From assembly GCA_026709985.1 (NCBI GenBank), contig JAPORY010000027.1, forward strand, positions 1 to 57,960: 57,960 nt of DNA, read 5' to 3'. Each line of letters begins with the position of its first letter. The stretch's first letter is position 1. Under the pieces are notes generated by a model, which ran no database searches, was not told the DNA's origin, and saw only the letters and a program-made list of their open reading frames with translations. Shown here piece after piece: positions 16,961-24,838 of this stretch. The stretch is from Aestuariivita sp. (GTDB lineage Bacteria; Pseudomonadota; Alphaproteobacteria; Rhodobacterales; Rhodobacteraceae). A program made the translations under genes and the position numbers.

Positions 16961-18244
16961 CTATTGGGCGAACCCGAAAGCACGCGGCAAAAACAGTGCC
17001 GCGTCCTGGCGGAATGCGAAGAAAAAAAGCACCGCAATTTCGGCGATAAGAAACGGTGCTAATTTTATTGATATGCGCTCAAGTTTTTCACCGGTGACCG
17101 ATGACAAAACGAATAGACAGGCGCCAACCGGCGGTGTCATGAGCGAGATGTTTAGAGCCAGAATAAAAATGATGCCGGCGTGAATCGGTTCTAAACCGAT
17201 CTGATGAGTGAGTGGCACGAGAACGGGGGCGAGGATGATTAAAATGGCCGTGATGTCCATAACCATGCCGATGACAAGCAAAATACAGATGATGATTGCG
17301 ATGATCGTATATGGGTTGCTCGAAATCCCGAGCACGGCTTTAGCAATCGCTTGTGGAACCCGTTCAAAGCTCATCCACCAGCCAAGTATTCCGGCAAATG
17401 CGATGATCACGAAAATCACGCCTGTGATCCGTGCAGTGCGAACAAGCATCCCGTAGAACGCTTTAATCGTTAGAGTGCGATACACAAAAACCCCGATAAA
17501 GAGGGCATAAGCCACGGCGATTGACGCAGCTTCTGTCGGGGTAACGATACCGCCAAGAATCCCGCCGAGAATAATCACGGGCATCAAGAGAGCGGTGATC
17601 GACGACCGGAAGGTCTGCCACACTTCGGCGAGTGTCGCGCCACGAGCAGCTTTGGGGAGGTTCTCGCGATTTCCACCGATGATTATGACGCCCATGCAGA
17701 CAAGGCAGATAACAAGGCCCGGCAAAATACCGGCGGCAAACAAACCGCCGATTGAAACCCCCATGAGGGAGCCGTAGACGACCATTAGGCCTGACGGCGG
17801 AATCGTCGGCCCAATAATTGAACCTGCCGCTGTCACCGCACAAGCATAGTCCCGGCGATATCCGGCCTTGACCATGGCCGGTACCAAGGTTCTACCGAAT
17901 GCGGCCGCATCTGCCGTTGCTGAGCCCGTCAAACCGGCGAAAAATACCGAAGCCAACATATTGGCGTGTGCCAACCCACCACGAAAGCGGCCAACCAATG
18001 CTTGGGCTAACTTTACGAGTCGATCAGTGATTCCGATCCCATTCATTACCTCGCCCGCAAGAATGAAAAAGGGCATAGCGAGGAACGGAAAGATGTTCAG
18101 GCCATTGAATATCTTACTTGGTCCGATGGCGATAAAGTTTATTCCACCCATTCCGAGCAAACCAACAACGCCGGCAAGACCAATCGCAAAGCCAATCGGC
18201 ATGCCAAAAACAATTAGCGCAATGAAAGTTACCGCAACAATCAT
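16961..18244 (-). CDS. TRAP transporter large permease (DctM)
   Basis: Sodium-coupled transport subunit of 427 aa and about 11-12 membrane segments. Conserved TRAP elements are visible: FPFLAMPFFILAGEVMNGIG near residue 50, GLTGSATADAAAFGRTLVPAM near 110, TIPPSGLMVVYG near 150, ILGGILGGIVTPTEAASIAV near 225, and ALNISLMTPPVGACLFVLSS near 370. Length and order are normal for the family. Its start codon overlaps the stop of dctQ (ATGA), so translation is coupled. Confidence 0.94.
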   Translation of the reverse strand: MIVAVTFIALIVFGMPIGFAIGLAGVVGLLGMGGINFIAIGPSKIFNGLNIFPFLAMPFFILAGEVMNGIGITDRLVKLAQALVGRFRGGLAHANMLASVFFAGLTGSATADAAAFGRTLVPAMVKAGYRRDYACAVTAAGSIIGPTIPPSGLMVVYGSLMGVSIGGLFAAGILPGLVICLVCMGVIIIGGNRENLPKAARGATLAEVWQTFRSSITALLMPVIILGGILGGIVTPTEAASIAVAYALFIGVFVYRTLTIKAFYGMLVRTARITGVIFVIIAFAGILGWWMSFERVPQAIAKAVLGISSNPYTIIAIIICILLVIGMVMDITAILIILAPVLVPLTHQIGLEPIHAGIIFILALNISLMTPPVGACLFVLSSVTGEKLERISIKLAPFLIAEIAVLFFFAFRQDAALFLPRAFGFAQ

Positions 18245-18756
18245 GATGCGGTCTCACTGCTATCAAGCTGATCATCAAGTTGAGTGCCCCAGTCGCGGGC
18301 GATCACCAATATCAACTGAACGACAGCGAGTGCGGCGGATACCGGTATGGCCCAGTAAAAGGGTGCCAACGTTGCGCCAAAGATCATCGCTTGCCGAGTC
18401 GACCCGCTTTGCGCAAAACCGATCCCAAACCAGAAGACATACAAAAACAGGCCAATAGCCAAGATATCAACTGCAACCAGGATGAGATGGCGCAGCCGCG
18501 AAGGCAAAGCCGCGATTAGCGCCGTCAAACCAATATGCTCGCGCCTCGCTATGCCCGAAGATACCGCCAGTAGCGCGGCCCAAATCATCAGATAGCGGGC
18601 AAAGGTCTCTGGCCATGGGAGTTGCCATCCGAACCAGTAGCGATCCAATACGCCAATCCAGACATCTAGCACCAGTGCAACCATCAGAGCCGCCACCAGT
18701 GCTTCCGTGACGGAATTGATACGATGACTCAGCCTAGTTGCCAGCAATCTCGTCAC
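18241..18756 (-). CDS. TRAP transporter small permease (DctQ)
   Basis: Four-helix membrane subunit of 171 aa that pairs with DctM. Hydrophobic segments lie at about residues 16-35, 50-65, 85-105 and 130-150. The signature WPETFARYLMIWAALLAVSSGIARREHIGL in the middle is typical of DctQ. It is first in its operon and divergent from the rpiR-type regulator across 149 bases. Confidence 0.9.
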   Translation of the reverse strand: MTRLLATRLSHRINSVTEALVAALMVALVLDVWIGVLDRYWFGWQLPWPETFARYLMIWAALLAVSSGIARREHIGLTALIAALPSRLRHLILVAVDILAIGLFLYVFWFGIGFAQSGSTRQAMIFGATLAPFYWAIPVSAALAVVQLILVIARDWGTQLDDQLDSSETAS

Positions 18757-18905
18757 GACACCTCCACAAATGAAAATTTGGTAGATTTTAAAGGGCTGTT
18801 ATGCCATGAGTCAATATTTTTATGGTATTTAATTACATTTTAGACACTTTATTAGTTAAGTCGGAGAATTATTGACCCAATATTGAAATTTGAGTACAAG
18901 AAGGC
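18757..18905. promoter_or_regulatory. Divergent control region between TRAP operon and RpiR regulator
   Basis: A 149-base AT-rich spacer. Two related sequences in the same orientation, TGAAAATTTGGTA at 18771-18783 and TGAAATTTGAGTA at 18884-18896, lie next to the dctQ start and the regulator start. They are candidates for paired operator sites of the RpiR protein. No strong consensus promoter was identified. Confidence 0.35.
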
Positions 18906-19829
18906 ATGAAAACTCTAACAACCATAAACGCCCCGCATCCACGTGAAGCTCAGGTCGCAATTGACGTTATTTCGAACCTGAAGTCGCGTGCCAGCGACCT
19001 ACCGAAAAGGGAAAGAAAGGTCGCAAGCTTTGTGCAGGAAAATTTTGAGGCGGTGATTTCGATGAGTATAGCCGACCTGGCTGCGGCGTGCGGCGTCAGT
19101 TCTCCGACAATCGTGCGTTTTTCTCGTTCGATGGGGTGTGACGGCTACCGAGAGTTTAAAATGCGCCTAGCGCAGAATCTGGCCGTTAGTCTCCAATATA
19201 TGACCACTGAGGCACGAAAATCTCACTCCTCTGAAGTTGGCAATGTCGACCAGATCATCGGTGCGCTTTCGGCAACCATCAACATCATGCGCAAGCAACT
19301 CGACAGTCAAGCACTGTCGGTCGCAAAAGTAGCCATTGCTGAAGCCCGAAGCGTGCTAGTGGGGGGGATTGGCGGCGGCTCAGCCGTCTTAGCCAACGAA
19401 GCTGCCAACCGGCTTTTTCGCCTCGGTATTCCTGCAATCGCCATATCAGAAAGTTATCTGCTGCAAATGCGAGCGGCTGCCTTGCAATCCGACGACGTCC
19501 TTTTTCTGATCTCTGCAACTGGCGAAGCGGCCGAAATCGTTATTACCGCCGAAATTGCCAATGGCTACGGGGCAACAACTGTCGCCCTTTCAAAGAAGGG
19601 AAGTCGGCTAGCGAATGTCGTCACTACCGCTATTGAGGTTGACTTGCCGGAGGATCCCGACGTCCACAAACCTACCGCATCTCGCTATGCCTACCTCGTA
19701 CTTATTGATGCACTTTCAATGTCCATTGCACAGCACAACGCCGAACACGCGACTGAAAGTCTCCGCCGCATCAGAGCCTCGCTGACGGCCTTTCACGGGC
19801 GGATAGAATCGCAGCCGTTGGGTGACTGA
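18906..19829 (+). CDS. RpiR family transcriptional regulator with SIS domain
   Basis: Regulator of 307 aa. The N-terminal winged helix-turn-helix of the RpiR family occupies about residues 25-105 (LPKRERKVASFVQENFEAVISMSIADLAAACGVSSPTIVRFSRSMGCDGYREFKMRLA, quoted in parts: LPKRERKVASF, SMSIADLAAACGVSSPTIVR, GYREFKMRLA). A SIS sugar-phosphate isomerase-like domain follows from about 130 to 270 (VLVGGIGGGSAVLANEAANR, FLISATGEAAEIV). Such proteins sense phosphorylated sugars; HexR of this family responds to KDPG. Divergence from the TRAP catabolic operon makes it the likely local regulator. Confidence 0.92.
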   Translation: MKTLTTINAPHPREAQVAIDVISNLKSRASDLPKRERKVASFVQENFEAVISMSIADLAAACGVSSPTIVRFSRSMGCDGYREFKMRLAQNLAVSLQYMTTEARKSHSSEVGNVDQIIGALSATINIMRKQLDSQALSVAKVAIAEARSVLVGGIGGGSAVLANEAANRLFRLGIPAIAISESYLLQMRAAALQSDDVLFLISATGEAAEIVITAEIANGYGATTVALSKKGSRLANVVTTAIEVDLPEDPDVHKPTASRYAYLVLIDALSMSIAQHNAEHATESLRRIRASLTAFHGRIESQPLGD

Positions 19830-20138
19830 TCGCTGATCACGGCTCTAGGGAAATGATTCTGTTAGTAAGAGCGAGTCTCTCCCCTCTTGCTCGGCTCAAT
19901 ACCACCGTTTGACGTCAATGCTGAGCAAGAACCACGTTGTCTATGAAAATACCGCAACGTCGCCGGTAACACTTCCGTCTCAGTCTGATTGAACGATACC
20001 GCCACCCAGACTTATGAGTTGTTACCATTACCGCACCGCAAAGACCCCAATCGAAGTGCTGACCATAACTCCCTACCAGCCATTGATCACTCATCGTCAG
20101 CGTGACGCAAACTTCTTCAAGGGCTGAGTCCCGAAACG
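19830..20138. other. Intergenic region between convergent regulator and TRAP permease genes
   Basis: About 310 bases between the 3' ends of two convergent genes. No gene or clear intrinsic terminator seen. An open frame entering from the permease gene on the minus strand is a shadow in another frame. Confidence 0.5.
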
Positions 20139-22496
20139 TCAATTGACCCCGATTAAATCTGGAACGATGGTGACAATGCCAGGGAAGAACCAAAATATTC
20201 CCAGCCCGACGACTTGGATGATCACAAAAGGAATAATTCCCCGATAAATATGGGCCGTCGTGATCCCGGCCGGTGCAACCCCGCGCAAATAAAATAACGC
20301 AAATCCAAATGGCGGCGTTAAAAAAGAAGTTTGTAAGTTCACAGCAATCATGATGGTCACCCACTTTGGATCAAAAGATCCGCCGTAAATGACTGGTCCA
20401 ACGATGGGAATGACGATGTAGATGATTTCAAGAAAATCGAGCACAAACCCAAGAATAAACAAGACAAGCATAACGATCAAAAAAACCGTATATTCATTGT
20501 CAAAACTCTTGAGGAATTGCTGAATATAATGCTCACCGCCAAAAGAAATCACAACCAGATTTAACAGTTGTGAGCCAATCAATATCGTAAAGACCATCGA
20601 GGTAACTTTTGCGGTTTCGCGAACAACCGGGCTCAGCACCCCATTCGCAAACAGCACCCAACAACCAAATAACAACCCAAACAACGCATATAAGTAGGCC
20701 GAATAGGCTAAAATAAATGCAACCCAACTCTCAAAAGACACCGCTTCGTTGTTGATTCGAAGATCAAAATTCACGCCGATCAAAATGCAAATGATGATTG
20801 CAAACGCGGACCAAATTATTACCCCACCCGATCGCTCCAAGTCTTTCAATTTCCGATAAGCAGCCAGCATGATGGCACCCGCAGCGCCAAGTGCCGCCGC
20901 TGGTGTCGGATTGGTAATTCCCCCCAGAATTGATCCCAGAACCGCAACAATCAAAACCAAGGGCGGAAACACGACTCGAATGAGATCGTTGCGTGCCAAT
21001 CGAATGATCGCATTCTTACAGCCAATGAGAACCAACCCCAACGGTAAAGCCAGCAATAGCCACGCGACTCCATTCGACATCGTTGGCGAAATCAAAATGA
21101 TGTCCACCAATAACATCAGTAATATTCCAATCGCGCCAATCAATAGTGGTCGCACGTCCCGTGAGGGCGATACCCCGTAGGCGGTGGTCAATATCAACGA
21201 AAAGAGCACGACAAGAACAGCGACGCCGCTGCCAATTGGTGCGATCCCCGAAAGTCGATCAGCCCGCGCCTGCGCCAACTCTTCATCACTCAGGCGCTCA
21301 CTCAAGGTCGCCCCACCCGCTTCGTCAATTTTTGATTGCTCAACAACGGCAGCATCCCAAGCCGCCTGACCATGCAGCGCAATCATTGATTCTCGACACT
21401 CATCCGAGACATTCGTGCGCAGACTCGCCCCTTCACCCACATCAGAAAACGACGAAATCGTTAAATCTTGACTACCGATAATATTGACATTTGTGAGTAA
21501 GATCGCTCCGCCAATGATCAAAATCGGCGCACCGAGAAACCAAGTAAAGGCTCCCCGTCGGGTGACGGGTTCGGCATTGGTTCTGCCCAACGCAACTGCG
21601 GGGGCCTTTGATGGATTGAGTAACGCAAATCCGAATGCGTATAATGCATACAGTACAGCGAGCAAAATTCCCGGCAATAATGCCGCCTGAAATAACGTAC
21701 CCACCGAAACGACTGCGGGTTCGCCTAGATATGTCAAGGCGTCTGAACAACCCACCGATTGCGCCCGCGCTTCCTGCGCCGTCGAGTATAAATCACCTGC
21801 CAAAGTTCCTAGCAAAACGATCACAATAGACGGTGGAATAATTTGCCCCAATGTGCCTGACGCAGCGATCACACCCGTCGCTAATTCGGGTGAGTAGTTG
21901 TTGCGCAACATGGTTGGGAGCGCCAATAACCCCATGGTCACGACCGTCGCACCGACGATTCCCGTCGACGCCGCCAAAAAAGCCCCAACAAAAACGATTG
22001 AGACTGCCAAGCCGCCCGGCAACGGTCCGAAAACGCGTGCCATCGTTGTTAAGAGATCGTTCGCAATCCGAGATCGTTCAAGCGTAATTCCCATCAGAAC
22101 AAACATGAGAACCGCCAGCAAGGTTTCAATCGAAGCGCCCGCTAAGACGCGCTCGTTGATTCGGTTGACAATAAAGGAAAGATTTCGGTCAAGGGCAACC
22201 TCCCAACCACTGGGAAAGACTGGAACTTCAATTCGGGGCAATTCGGGATATCGAAATACCGATATGTCGGAGATCTTTACACCCGCAGAAATTAAGTCCG
22301 CATAAGCGGCACTCGACGTGTCGATTGCCTGGTGAATAAGCAAGCCCGCATTGTCGAGAACGGCGATGAGCCCAAAAGCGATAACACCCGAACCACCGAT
22401 CGCAAAGGCAACGGGAAAGCCCGAAAGAATACCGCCGAACAAAAGGAGGAATACAATGATTAGACCAACTTCGACGCCGTCAAGACCAAAGAGCAT
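20139..22496 (-). CDS. Long TRAP transporter large permease with internal insertion
   Basis: DctM-type permease of 785 aa, nearly twice the usual 425-450. Recognisable TRAP blocks are spread out: N-terminal GGILSGFPVAFAIGGSGVIA (21-40), GAFLAASTGIVGATVVTMGL (171-190), SGTLGQIIPPSIVIVLLGTL (213-232), GSILGGITNPTPAAALGAAG (521-540) and VNLQTSFLTPPFGFALFYLR (719-738). Between about 300 and 505 there is extra material: a membrane pair, a soluble acidic segment at about 340-415, and two or three more hydrophobic segments. A smaller extra loop lies at about 58-112. Long permeases of this kind exist in the mannitol/chloroaromatic-type TRAP branch. The frame is intact. It is 32 bases after the small subunit gene. 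Confidence 0.9.
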   Translation of the reverse strand: MLFGLDGVEVGLIIVFLLLFGGILSGFPVAFAIGGSGVIAFGLIAVLDNAGLLIHQAIDTSSAAYADLISAGVKISDISVFRYPELPRIEVPVFPSGWEVALDRNLSFIVNRINERVLAGASIETLLAVLMFVLMGITLERSRIANDLLTTMARVFGPLPGGLAVSIVFVGAFLAASTGIVGATVVTMGLLALPTMLRNNYSPELATGVIAASGTLGQIIPPSIVIVLLGTLAGDLYSTAQEARAQSVGCSDALTYLGEPAVVSVGTLFQAALLPGILLAVLYALYAFGFALLNPSKAPAVALGRTNAEPVTRRGAFTWFLGAPILIIGGAILLTNVNIIGSQDLTISSFSDVGEGASLRTNVSDECRESMIALHGQAAWDAAVVEQSKIDEAGGATLSERLSDEELAQARADRLSGIAPIGSGVAVLVVLFSLILTTAYGVSPSRDVRPLLIGAIGILLMLLVDIILISPTMSNGVAWLLLALPLGLVLIGCKNAIIRLARNDLIRVVFPPLVLIVAVLGSILGGITNPTPAAALGAAGAIMLAAYRKLKDLERSGGVIIWSAFAIIICILIGVNFDLRINNEAVSFESWVAFILAYSAYLYALFGLLFGCWVLFANGVLSPVVRETAKVTSMVFTILIGSQLLNLVVISFGGEHYIQQFLKSFDNEYTVFLIVMLVLFILGFVLDFLEIIYIVIPIVGPVIYGGSFDPKWVTIMIAVNLQTSFLTPPFGFALFYLRGVAPAGITTAHIYRGIIPFVIIQVVGLGIFWFFPGIVTIVPDLIGVN

Positions 22497-22528
22497 GTTC
22501 TCTATCCGTAAGCCGCCGAAATCCTAAT

Positions 22529-23446
22529 CTAAGCGACTTCCCCCTCCTCCAACGAATCTTTGTCTAAGAATCGATCCTCACTTGCCTCACCTTCCCGCCA
22601 CTCACAGTACGAGCGAAAAAAGAAGGCCACGGCATGGATAAACACCATTGCCGCAAAGGCACACAGCAACACCTTAAACAGAAAATAGCCATTGAATCCG
22701 TTTGGGCTAAAACCAATCGTCTCGACATTCCAGCGAAATGCCTGCGATTTTGCCAGTAAACGCTCCAGCGAATCTGAGGCCGATGGCTTCGGAACAATTA
22801 GATGCCGCCATAAGAAAAACCATCCATACATCCAGGTGATGACCGCCATCGGTGCCATGAACAGTAGGCACCCGAACATGTCGATGACTTTCTTGGTTCG
22901 GAACTTAACATTCGCATAAAACAGATCAACGCGGACATGTCCGCCTTGTACAAAGGTGTAGGTGCAGCACAAAGCCACTACCATCGCATTATAGAGCTTT
23001 AGTTCTTCTGCGAACCAACTAATGTCGAATTGAATCGGAATACCAAATCCAATCGATATGTCAGGACGAGCAAATACCCGTTGGATCATGACGATAATCA
23101 CTTGCTGGATCACCATAATGAGACCAGCCCACGCAAATAATCGTCCAGTCGTATTGGCAAAGCCTTCTAAACCGCGCACAACATCCCACAGGAAAGTTCT
23201 TTTCCACACGCCGAACAGAAAAATACTCAGCACTGTCGTCAACACGACAAAGAATAACTCGACTGATGCGCCGTAGTAGACGAAACGCATCACCGCCTGT
23301 TTGTTAGACCAATCCAACCACAAGAGCGGCTGCGAAATGGCCGCAGCAAAATTGTAAAAAGATAGAGCGATCTGGGTTACGAACCAGATGAAGCCGTCGA
23401 CCACGGCGTAGAGCACGTTAGCCCCGAAGGGAGAGACGTCCATCAA
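22529..23446 (-). CDS. TRAP transporter small permease, long form
   Basis: Small TRAP membrane subunit of 305 aa, against about 160-180 for a usual DctQ. The N-terminal 100 residues add membrane segments (ALSFYNFAAAISQPLLWL, VELFFVVLTTVLSIFLFGVW). The DctQ core follows: WFAEELKLYNAMVVALCCTYTFVQGGHVRVDLFYANVKFRTKKVID is the family signature (quoted in parts: ELKLYNAMVVALCCTYTF, GGHVRVDLFY, KKVIDMFGCLLF). The last segment is at about 250-275, with an acidic cytoplasmic tail. The long form accompanies the long permease next to it. Confidence 0.88.
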   Translation of the reverse strand: MMDVSPFGANVLYAVVDGFIWFVTQIALSFYNFAAAISQPLLWLDWSNKQAVMRFVYYGASVELFFVVLTTVLSIFLFGVWKRTFLWDVVRGLEGFANTTGRLFAWAGLIMVIQQVIIVMIQRVFARPDISIGFGIPIQFDISWFAEELKLYNAMVVALCCTYTFVQGGHVRVDLFYANVKFRTKKVIDMFGCLLFMAPMAVITWMYGWFFLWRHLIVPKPSASDSLERLLAKSQAFRWNVETIGFSPNGFNGYFLFKVLLCAFAAMVFIHAVAFFFRSYCEWREGEASEDRFLDKDSLEEGEVA

Positions 23447-23587
23447 GGCTCCATATTTGCGCTAGGTTCGATATTAATTTAACCGCACCATTTGTACCGT
23501 GCCAACCCCATCCATGAGGGACAAGGTTAGCCGGCGAGATCAGCAAAAGTCCGACCTCGCCATTAATTCGTGAACTCGGATGTTGCG

Positions 23588-24667
23588 TTATCCAAGCACG
23601 CGGTCGCGTTGGCTCACATACACACCCGAGGACTGTTGCAGCCAGCCCGACGAAGCCCGCATTGACGGGATAGCGCTGTCGTAAATCTTCTTGAATAAGT
23701 CATCGCTCATGTTCTCGTTGAGCACTTCTTGCGCTGCTTTTCCGAAGGCATCCCAGACGCTGTCAGGGAAGGTCGCTACTTTGACGCCAGCAGCCTGCAA
23801 ACGCTGCAGGGCCGCACCATTGTTCGCGAGGAACTGCGATAGTGACCACTGATGCGCCTCACCGGAAGCAACCTCAATGATCTTCTGGTGAGCAGGGCTT
23901 AAGCTCTCAAATACGTCGCGGTTAGTCGCAAGCGATAGTGCCGCTCCTGGTTCATGGTATCCAGCAGCGTAATAGATCTTAGTGATCTCTTGGAAGCCGG
24001 CCTTTTCGTCTGCCCACGGACCGATCCACTCGGTGCCGTCAATGGCACCCTGTGCTAACGCTTGGTAAACTTCGGCACCCGGAATATTTTGCACGGAGGC
24101 CCCTAATCTGCCTAGGGCAGCACCACCGAGCCCGGGCATGCGGAACTTGAGCCCGACGAAGTCTTCGGGGCTGGTGATCTCTTTTTTGAACCAGCCACCG
24201 GCTTGGGCACCAGTATTGCCAGCAATGAATGACTTGAGGCCAAAAATGGCGCCAAGTTCATCATGTAATTCATGACCGCCATCGTGATAGTACCAGTTGA
24301 CCAACTCTTGCGCCGTCATTCCGAACGGAACGGCGGTGAAAAATGCATAGCCTGGATGCTGGCTAAGGAAATAATAGTCTGCCCCATGATACATGTCAGC
24401 TTGACCAGACGTGACGGCATCGAATACTTCGAAGGCGCCAACGAGTTCTCCCGCAGCCTTCAGATCAATCGTTAGAGATCCATCCGACATTGCGGTGATA
24501 TTATTCGCGACCCGCTCAGCGGCGTCATGTACTCCGGCTAGTCCTCTTCCCCAAGTCGTAACAAGAGTGAGCGTACGATTGCCCTGCGCGTAGGCCGGAG
24601 CAGCAAGTGTTGCTGACGCGGCAGCTCCGCCCAAAGCGGTCGATTTTAGGAATTTCCGACGATCCAT
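23588..24667 (-). CDS. TRAP transporter substrate-binding protein, TakP-like, with Tat-type signal
   Basis: Receptor of the second TRAP system, 359 aa. The N-terminus MDRRKFLKSTALGGAAA followed by a hydrophobic stretch and APAYAQG looks like a twin-arginine signal peptide with cleavage near residue 28. The mature part shows TTWGRGLAGVHDAAERVANN, YHGADYYFLSQHPGYAFFTAVPFG, GGWFKKEI, FRMPGLGGAALGRLGASV and AIDGTEWIGPWADE. These are typical of the TakP/mannitol-binding branch, where receptors bind 2-oxo acids or other carboxylates as dimers with a metal. It is divergent from the sensor kinase gene across 171 bases. Confidence 0.92.
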   Translation of the reverse strand: MDRRKFLKSTALGGAAASATLAAPAYAQGNRTLTLVTTWGRGLAGVHDAAERVANNITAMSDGSLTIDLKAAGELVGAFEVFDAVTSGQADMYHGADYYFLSQHPGYAFFTAVPFGMTAQELVNWYYHDGGHELHDELGAIFGLKSFIAGNTGAQAGGWFKKEITSPEDFVGLKFRMPGLGGAALGRLGASVQNIPGAEVYQALAQGAIDGTEWIGPWADEKAGFQEITKIYYAAGYHEPGAALSLATNRDVFESLSPAHQKIIEVASGEAHQWSLSQFLANNGAALQRLQAAGVKVATFPDSVWDAFGKAAQEVLNENMSDDLFKKIYDSAIPSMRASSGWLQQSSGVYVSQRDRVLG

Positions 24668-24838
24668 TTCGTCCTCCCCATTAATTTCGGTTTATTCGGC
24701 AGAAATGCCAAACTGCGATAAAGAGGATAATTGTATTGATTATTGACCAATTGTGAATACCAAGTTATTGGTAGATTTTGCTGTTTTTGCTTGAAAATTG
24801 TTATTTTTTAAGAGATAATCTGCTCGCAAAATATTCGG
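24668..24838. promoter_or_regulatory. Divergent control region between TRAP receptor and sensor kinase
   Basis: AT-rich 171-base spacer. It contains an inverted repeat, ACCAAT (24746-24751) and ATTGGT (24767-24772), with 15 bases between, located between the two divergent starts. It is a candidate response-regulator site. Promoter elements are not clear enough to place. Confidence 0.3.

Noticed and set aside
17868-18458. 196-residue plus-strand open frame opposite dctM and dctQ
   Set aside because: Antisense to two transporter genes with coupled starts; the product is a Pro/Ala/Lys-rich sequence typical of antisense to membrane proteins.
19915-20364. 149-residue minus-strand frame running from the TRAP permease end into the spacer
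   Set aside because: Overlaps the permease in another frame, and its Cys/His/Arg-rich sequence is not protein-like.
24743-24771. TTGACC near the sensor kinase as a sigma-70 promoter
   Set aside because: The hexamer at the right spacing (TATTGG) is a poor -10.
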